From Sphingobacterium sp. B16(2022) (GTDB taxonomy: Bacteria > Bacteroidota > Bacteroidia > Sphingobacteriales > Sphingobacteriaceae): DNA of 64,000 nt. The stretch covers positions 124,001 to 188,000 of the forward strand of contig NZ_JAAUVN010000004.1 of the NCBI RefSeq assembly GCF_012030425.1, in the 5' to 3' direction. A program made the translations under genes and the position numbers. The notes below the pieces were generated by a model. The model worked only from the letters and a program-made list of their open reading frames with translations. It was not told the origin of the DNA and searched no databases. Positions 58,775 through 64,000 of the stretch are shown piece after piece. The number at the start of each line of letters is the position of its first letter. The first letter of the stretch is position 1.

Positions 58775-61195
58775 ATGATTAAAAATTTAATCAGCACAGT
58801 GCTATTTCTAGGAATAACATTATCCGTATCAGCTCAAAACGCTTTATCCATCAAAGTCTTAGACAATGAAACAAAAAAATCGTTACAGGGCGCAAGTATC
58901 GTTCTGACAAAAAATCAGAGTAAGAATTTAACAACTGATCGAAATGGCACTTCAAAGTTTTCAGGATTACCTGATGGACAATACGCCATAACAATCTCTT
59001 ACATAGGCTATAGTACAGAAAAGAAGCAGATTGATCTGGTACAAAATACTGATCTTGAAATCTTTCTAAAACCACGTGCTATAAAAACAGAAGAAGTCCT
59101 GGTCATGGCAACACGTGCCAAAAACAACTCTTCTACAACCTATAAAAATATTAGCAAACAAGATATCGCTAAAAACAATTTCGGACAAGATATTCCATAC
59201 CTACTAGATCAAACACCATCTGTCGTCATAGGATCGGACGCAGGAGCAGGTATAGGATATACAAATATGAAAATAAGAGGATCTGATAATGCCCGCATAA
59301 ATGTAACATTGAATGGAATTCCGTTGAATGACGCGGAAAGTATGGGCTCATTCTTCGTCAATCTTCCCGATTTTGCATCCTCTACCGAGAGTATCCAGAT
59401 TCAAAGAGGAATTGGAACTTCGACAAACGGGGCGGGATCATTCGGGGCATCACTAAACATACAATCCAATACACTCGAAAAAGAGCCGTACGTAGAATTC
59501 AACAACTCTTTCGGCTCTTATAATTCTTGGAAAAATACTTTGAAAGTAGGTTCAGGACTACTAAATAATAAATTTGCCTTTAATGTTCGTCTCTCACGTA
59601 TCTTGAGCGATGGCTATATCGACCGAGCATCTTCCGATTTAAAGTCTTTTTATGTAGATGGAGGTTATTATAGTGACAAACATATTTTAAAGGCCATTGT
59701 ATTCTCTGGCAAGGAAAAAACATATCAATCTTGGTACGGAACACCAGAGCCAAGATTAAACAATGATGTAGCGGGGATGAAAGATTATGCCGTCAATGAT
59801 GGCTATACACAGCTAGAAACAGAAAATCTATTAAATTCTGGTCGCACTTACAACAAATACCTATATAAAAACCAAACAGACAACTACACGCAAACACATC
59901 ACCAGTTACATTACACCAATTTTATCAATGAAAAACTAATTTTTAATGCGGCACTACATTACACCAGAGGTGCAGGCTATTACGAAGAATTCCGACCTGA
60001 AGACGACTTTTCAAAATACAATTTACCACCAGTCATTTCAGGAACCGATACCATCAAACAAACCGATTTGGTAAGGAGAAGATGGTTAGATAATTACTTC
60101 TATGGGACTACCTTTTCCTTCAACTATAATCCTTCACAGACAATAAAATTGACATGGGGTGGAGCTGCAAATCAATATAAGGGAGATCATTACGGTGAAA
60201 TAATCTGGGCAAAATATGCTTCCGCCAGCAACTTAGGGGATAAATACTATCTCAATGATGCTAAAAAAGATGACATCAGTACATTTCTGAAAGCAGACTT
60301 TACATTCGAAAAATGGTTATTATTTGCGGATATACAGTATCGTAATATTAATTACCAAGTAAAAGGTGATGACGATAAAATCAAAGGAATGGATTTTAAA
60401 AGAAAATTCAATTTTGTAAATCCAAAATTAGGAATTACTTACCTCATCAATGAAAATTCAAATTTATACGCCTCATATGCCTATGCTAGTAAAGAACCTG
60501 TCAGAAATGACTTTGTTGATCTAAAAGGAAACAATCCCAAACCAGAGAAAATGCAAGATATCGAAGCTGGCTACCGCTTCAATAATGAAACATTTAACAT
60601 CGGTACGAACTTTTATGGTATGTTCTATAAAGATCAACTTATTCCGACCGGAGCACTTAATAATGTAGGTTCTCCATTGAGAATGAATATCCCAAATAGC
60701 TATAGAATAGGCTTAGAAGTAGATGCCGCATGGAAAATTTCAGCGTACTTTGGTTGGAAAGCAACAGCGGGACTAAGTCAGAACAAAATCAAAAATTACA
60801 CGGATGAAACGAGTGGAGAATTCATTAAAAAAACAGATATTGCACTTTCTCCGGCAACTATTTTATCAAGCGAGTTCACTTATCGCCCTCTTCGTTCAGT
60901 AGAAATTGCACTATTATCAAAATATATTTCAAGACAATATCTGGACAATAGTTCAGCCAAAGTAAGAAGTATAGACCCTTCATTTGTAAACAATATTAGA
61001 GCTATTTATAATTTCTCCATATTAGGTTTGAAAAATATAGACCTTGGACTTACTGTCAACAATATCCTAAATGAAAAATATCAAACCAACGGATATACTT
61101 GGGGTTATATGGACGGTACATCTCGAAAATATTTTAATTTTTACTATCCACAGGCTACAACAAATTTTATGTTAAGCCTAAACGTAAAATTCTAA
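58775..61195 (+). CDS. TonB-dependent receptor, thiamin uptake (OMR1-like)
   Basis: An 806-residue receptor: signal peptide at 1-20, CarboxypepD_reg-like domain (LSIKVLDNETKKSLQGASIV, 24-100), plug (PYLLDQTPSVVIGSDAGAGI, then YTNMKIRGSDNARINVTLNG) and a barrel ending TNFMLSLNVKF. A TPP riboswitch precedes it, so thiamin or its precursors are the probable ligand; riboswitch-controlled thiamin receptors are known in Bacteroidota. The usual PnuT transporter and thiamin pyrophosphokinase genes do not follow. Confidence 0.9.
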   Translation: MIKNLISTVLFLGITLSVSAQNALSIKVLDNETKKSLQGASIVLTKNQSKNLTTDRNGTSKFSGLPDGQYAITISYIGYSTEKKQIDLVQNTDLEIFLKPRAIKTEEVLVMATRAKNNSSTTYKNISKQDIAKNNFGQDIPYLLDQTPSVVIGSDAGAGIGYTNMKIRGSDNARINVTLNGIPLNDAESMGSFFVNLPDFASSTESIQIQRGIGTSTNGAGSFGASLNIQSNTLEKEPYVEFNNSFGSYNSWKNTLKVGSGLLNNKFAFNVRLSRILSDGYIDRASSDLKSFYVDGGYYSDKHILKAIVFSGKEKTYQSWYGTPEPRLNNDVAGMKDYAVNDGYTQLETENLLNSGRTYNKYLYKNQTDNYTQTHHQLHYTNFINEKLIFNAALHYTRGAGYYEEFRPEDDFSKYNLPPVISGTDTIKQTDLVRRRWLDNYFYGTTFSFNYNPSQTIKLTWGGAANQYKGDHYGEIIWAKYASASNLGDKYYLNDAKKDDISTFLKADFTFEKWLLFADIQYRNINYQVKGDDDKIKGMDFKRKFNFVNPKLGITYLINENSNLYASYAYASKEPVRNDFVDLKGNNPKPEKMQDIEAGYRFNNETFNIGTNFYGMFYKDQLIPTGALNNVGSPLRMNIPNSYRIGLEVDAAWKISAYFGWKATAGLSQNKIKNYTDETSGEFIKKTDIALSPATILSSEFTYRPLRSVEIALLSKYISRQYLDNSSAKVRSIDPSFVNNIRAIYNFSILGLKNIDLGLTVNNILNEKYQTNGYTWGYMDGTSRKYFNFYYPQATTNFMLSLNVKF

Positions 61196-61200
61196 TAAAA

Positions 61201-61242
61201 CAACTTGCGCCTTCAACATTATTTTAAGGCGCAAGTTGTTTT
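61201..61242 (+). terminator. Terminator after the thiamin receptor
   Basis: CAACTTGCGCCTT (61201-61213) and AAGGCGCAAGTTG (61226-61238) form a 13-bp perfect stem, with A residues before and TTTT after. Confidence 0.88.
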
Positions 61243-61325
61243 ACAGCATTTTCAAGATCCATGACGTCAACAATACTTAATCAGATCAAACTCAATAGTT
61301 GGCATTTTTTTCTTAATATTGTCCT

Positions 61326-61784
61326 ATGCGTGCAGTAATACAACGAGTTTCCAGGGCGAGCTGTTCGGTCGATAGCAAAATAACAGGTCAGATTAAAGAC
61401 GGCTTACTAATCCTTATTGGGATCGAAGAGGAAGATACAATTGAAGATATGAAATGGATGGCACAAAAATTCGTCAATCTTCGAATATTTAATGATGAAA
61501 ACGGTTTAATGAATAGATCGGTGCTAGACATACGTGGTGAAATATTACTTATATCCCAATTCACATTATTCGCACAAACAAAAAAAGGAAATCGCCCCTC
61601 TTTTATCCGTGCAGCCAAACCAGATAAAGCACAGCCAATGTACATACAAATGGCCCACTATCTTAGCACTTTAATAAACAGCGAAGTGCAAATGGGAATA
61701 TTTGGTGCAGATATGAAAATTGATTTATTAAATGATGGGCCCGTTACCATCATAATGAATACACAGGATAAAGATAATTTCTAA
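61326..61784 (+). CDS. dtd: D-aminoacyl-tRNA deacylase
   Basis: This 152-residue enzyme removes D-amino acids from mischarged tRNAs. The family motifs are SQFTLFAQTKKGNRPSF (about 77-93; SQFTL with the catalytic Thr) and NDGPVTIIMNT (GPVT; about 138-148). The N-terminal MRAVIQRVSRASC is standard. A TAATATTG sequence ends 4 nt before the ATG, a possible leaderless promoter. The MazG-like gene follows 4 bp later, so the two form an operon. Confidence 0.95.
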   Translation: MRAVIQRVSRASCSVDSKITGQIKDGLLILIGIEEEDTIEDMKWMAQKFVNLRIFNDENGLMNRSVLDIRGEILLISQFTLFAQTKKGNRPSFIRAAKPDKAQPMYIQMAHYLSTLINSEVQMGIFGADMKIDLLNDGPVTIIMNTQDKDNF

Positions 61785-61788
61785 TACT

Positions 61789-62115
61789 ATGACAATAAAA
61801 GAAGCACAGGAGACCATTGATAAATGGATCAATACAACAGGTATTCGCTATTTTAATGAATTAACAAACACAGCAATGCTAATGGAAGAAGTTGGAGAAG
61901 TTGCTAGAATTATGGCAAGACAGTATGGCGAACAATCATTTAAAAAATCTGATAAAGAAGTAAATTTAGCGGATGAAATGGCCGATGTTCTCTTTGTATT
62001 AATGTGCCTGGCCAATCAAACCGGTATTGATTTAACAGATGCGCTAGAAAAAAATTTAGAGAAAAAATCAATCCGTGACGCCGATCGACATAAAAACAAT
62101 GAAAAATTAAAGTAA
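61789..62115 (+). CDS. MazG-like nucleotide pyrophosphohydrolase
   Basis: A 108-residue helical enzyme that removes pyrophosphate from nucleoside triphosphates. The EEVGEVARIM and DEMADVLFVL motifs give the ExxE...ExxD magnesium site of the all-alpha NTP-PPase superfamily. Single-domain MazG-like proteins like this one clear non-canonical nucleotides. The dtd neighbour supports a quality-control role. Confidence 0.88.
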   Translation: MTIKEAQETIDKWINTTGIRYFNELTNTAMLMEEVGEVARIMARQYGEQSFKKSDKEVNLADEMADVLFVLMCLANQTGIDLTDALEKNLEKKSIRDADRHKNNEKLK

Positions 62116-62167
62116 TACAACATTACTATAATTTAGTTCGTTATATAAGTATCAAATTAATTTTAAT

Positions 62168-62187
62168 ACAGTTTGCATGCAAACTGT
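62168..62187. repeat. Perfect 20-bp palindrome
   Basis: ACAGTTTGCA followed by its exact complement, five bases before the terminator stem of the dtd-mazG unit. It has no T tract of its own and may be a DNA-binding site. Confidence 0.5.
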
Positions 62188-62192
62188 TGAAG

Positions 62193-62223
62193 GGCTGTAT
62201 CAAGAAACTTGATACAGCCTTTT
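62193..62223 (+). terminator. Terminator after the MazG-like gene
   Basis: GGCTGTATCAAG (62193-62204) and CTTGATACAGCC (62208-62219) form a perfect 12-bp stem followed by TTTTAA. Confidence 0.85.
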
Positions 62224-62265
62224 AATTTCTTTATCTTTAATGCAGATCATTAATTCCCTCTGGAA

Positions 62266-63327
62266 ATGAATTTAACACATTACGTCCATACATTAAAACA
62301 CCATGTGCTTTTAGCAATCTTACTTACAGGATTAACACACGCTTCAGCACAAGATAGAAATAAAGAATTTACCTTTCAATATGACCCTCAGGAAATCGTT
62401 AATGGTAGCCAATACCAAAAGATCCAGATCCTGGATTCAAGAAAAGATACAACTCATTACGGAATCATACAAAAAGGTTTATTAGGAAAATCCGCTACTG
62501 TAGTTGCAAATCCAGCTCTTGAAGATCAATTGCAGAAATATCTAGAAACAATCAGTAATGGAAATACGCAGAGAGATACATTGCTTTTGCAAATTCGAAG
62601 ATTATCATTTTCTGAAATTGGTGGTGGAATCAAAGAAAAGGGCTTTTTTGATTTCAGAGCAAATCTATATCAAAAAAAAGGGAACAATTATTTCCCATTA
62701 AATCATATCGACAGTAGCTTTCAAGTTTCAGGAATCGATGTCTCCAACAAATTATTAAAAAAAGGAAGCCTCATTATAGATTCATTCATTCGTAAAAATT
62801 TAAAAGTAAAAGACATATCGTCCGAATCATTAACCTTACATGATATCCAAAACATTGATTACAAGGAAAAAGAGAAATTACCATTATATGCCGCAGAACA
62901 TCTCGTGGACGGGATTTATATGAGCTATGAAACTCTAAAAAACCAAAAACCAGATTATCCGCTAGTTGATGAGAAAGATAAAAAAGGCAAAATCAAATAC
63001 TATTATTACACCAATGAAAAAGGGAAAAAAGTAAAATTAAAAGATTCACAGATATATGCCGTGGTAGATAATGACGAAACCTATGTCTCCACAAGTTATG
63101 GATATTATCCACTTGTAATGGAAAATGACGAATACTATTTCTATGGTTTAGCAGAAGAAAACAGTACTAGCTTCTCGATATCAGCAGGCATAGGATCAGG
63201 TTTTGGATATGGAGGTGGAATGATTGGAATTGGAGTGGGATCAGCACCTTCAAACATTAAGCGATACAAAATAAAAATTGACCATGTAGATGGAAATTTT
63301 GAAAAAATAGAACAACTACCTAATTAA
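62266..63327 (+). CDS. Secreted protein of unknown function
   Basis: A 353-residue protein with an N-terminal signal (LLAILLTGLTHASA, cleaved around residue 28). It has a beta-rich N-terminal half (QKIQILDSRKDTTHYGIIQK), then a Lys/Tyr-rich region and a glycine-rich patch (SAGIGSGFGYGGGMIGIGVG, about 303-322). I do not recognise it. It precedes a gamma-glutamyltransferase by 4 bp and is probably in the same operon, so a role in the periplasm or outer membrane is likely. Confidence 0.65.
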   Translation: MNLTHYVHTLKHHVLLAILLTGLTHASAQDRNKEFTFQYDPQEIVNGSQYQKIQILDSRKDTTHYGIIQKGLLGKSATVVANPALEDQLQKYLETISNGNTQRDTLLLQIRRLSFSEIGGGIKEKGFFDFRANLYQKKGNNYFPLNHIDSSFQVSGIDVSNKLLKKGSLIIDSFIRKNLKVKDISSESLTLHDIQNIDYKEKEKLPLYAAEHLVDGIYMSYETLKNQKPDYPLVDEKDKKGKIKYYYYTNEKGKKVKLKDSQIYAVVDNDETYVSTSYGYYPLVMENDEYYFYGLAEENSTSFSISAGIGSGFGYGGGMIGIGVGSAPSNIKRYKIKIDHVDGNFEKIEQLPN

Positions 63328-63331
63328 GATT

Positions 63332-64000
63332 ATGAAAAAAAGCAAATTCTATTTGTTTATTATTACGGCGGCGCTGTCAGTACAATCGTGCACAGTTTCG
63401 TTAGAACTTGATAAAAAAGCCAAGACCTTCAATAAGGCGGCGGTTGTTACCGCGCATCCCTTAGCTTCAAAAGTTGGTGTAGATATCCTAAAAATGGGGG
63501 GCAACGCCATTGATGCCGCTGTCGCAGTACAATTTGCATTAGCAGTAGTTTACCCTAATGCTGGAAACATAGGTGGTGGTGGGTTTATGGTCTACAGAAG
63601 TAGTAAAGGTGAAATCAATGCTTTAGACTTTAGAGAAAAATCACCAGAAAAAGGACATGCTAATATGTACCTAGACAAGCAGGGAAATGTAATAGAAGAT
63701 CTAAGTGTATATGGCCATTTATCCGCAGGAGTACCAGGATCAGTTGACGGAATGGTTGAAGCTCACAAAAAGTATGGCAAATTAGATTGGAAAACTTTAT
63801 TAAATCCTGCTATAGCATTAGCTGAAAAAGGCTTTCCGATTACAAAACAACAGGCAGAGGAATTCAACGAATATAAAGAAAGCTTTCAAAAATATAACCC
63901 AAGTGGCGCCCCTATACTGAAAACCACCAGCTGGAAAAAAGGCGATTTATTCCAGCAACAGGAACTGGCTAACACAATTAGAAGAATTGCTGATCATGGT
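63332..64000 (+). CDS. ggt: Gamma-glutamyltransferase lipoprotein, N-terminal part (cut by window edge)
   Basis: The first 223 codons are visible. A lipoprotein signal ends VQSC (Cys20). The enzyme body begins KAAVVTAHPLASKVGVDILK and carries the typical GGNAIDAAVAVQFALAVVYP, GNIGGGGFMVYR and REKSPEKGH segments. The catalytic Thr of the small subunit lies beyond the edge. It cleaves the gamma-glutamyl bond of glutathione and related peptides in the periplasm or at the surface. Confidence 0.92.
   Translation, partial: MKKSKFYLFIITAALSVQSCTVSLELDKKAKTFNKAAVVTAHPLASKVGVDILKMGGNAIDAAVAVQFALAVVYPNAGNIGGGGFMVYRSSKGEINALDFREKSPEKGHANMYLDKQGNVIEDLSVYGHLSAGVPGSVDGMVEAHKKYGKLDWKTLLNPAIALAEKGFPITKQQAEEFNEYKESFQKYNPSGAPILKTTSWKKGDLFQQQELANTIRRIADHG

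Noticed and set aside
1..64000. tRNA or rRNA genes, CRISPR arrays, prophage or complete IS elements
   Set aside because: I scanned intergenic regions for TTCGAATC-type T-loops, regular spaced repeats and transposase motifs and saw none. A covariance-model scan would be decisive for tRNAs.

Overview
The window is AT-rich chromosomal DNA of a Bacteroidota bacterium, most likely a Sphingobacteriaceae member close to Sphingobacterium. The evidence is the gene set (IPExxxVDY-type protein, DUF4374 lipoproteins, TonB-dependent receptors, an OMR-type thiamin receptor), promoters with the TAnnTTTG -7 element, weak or absent Shine-Dalgarno sequences, and lipoproteins with Bacteroidota-type lipoboxes. 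I recognise no insertion sequence, phage, CRISPR array, rRNA or tRNA. Most genes look like core genome.

Layout. 1-3100: the start of a secreted GH95-like glycosidase (cut by the window edge), a CoA-binding protein and a class C beta-lactamase-fold lipoprotein. 3100-12200: core metabolism and translation: pdhA-pdhC, hisS, acpP-fabF-rnc, a divergent IPExxxVDY protein and pyk. 12300-15100: a decayed lipoprotein gene, an alpha-oxoamine synthase and a TetR regulator preceded by three copies of a likely operator. 15500-19550: a small secreted protein, a histidine kinase/response regulator pair and a PAP2 phosphatase. 19600-22200: a SAM riboswitch and metE. 22300-25200: small unknown genes, a short ssb and a tiny lipoprotein.

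25200-35150 is the most interesting block. A divergent XRE regulator and a four-site operator array face an operon of YbjN-like protein, PspA, DUF4177 protein, an NfeD/OB-fold membrane protein, a long flotillin and a 1610-residue DUF3686/AAA ATPase. I read it as an envelope-maintenance system joining ESCRT-III-like PspA to flotillin and a giant ATPase; the function is inferred.

35200-40100: a Thr-rich lipoprotein, a TPM-domain membrane protein, an ABC-F ATPase and trmD. 40100-43400: a tryptophan locus controlled by a Trp-codon leader peptide and attenuator. It encodes trpE, a PchB-like AroQ protein, trpG and trpC, while trpD, trpF, trpB and trpA are absent. 43400-53650: a siderophore-type uptake locus: ECF sigma factor, short FecR-like protein, two DUF4374 lipoproteins, a TonB-dependent receptor, a PepSY membrane protein and a second outer-membrane barrel. 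53900-58000: a tRNA dihydrouridine synthase converging on a flippase, acylphosphatase and amidohydrolase. 58600-61200: a TPP riboswitch and thiamin-type TonB receptor. 61300-64000: dtd, a MazG-like pyrophosphohydrolase, a secreted unknown protein and the start of a gamma-glutamyltransferase.

Two features recur. Intrinsic terminators are long, often perfect inverted repeats with A and T tracts on both sides. Several genes, including hisS, trmD and acylphosphatase, have a TAnnTTTG box ending only 4-7 nt before the start codon, which suggests leaderless mRNAs.
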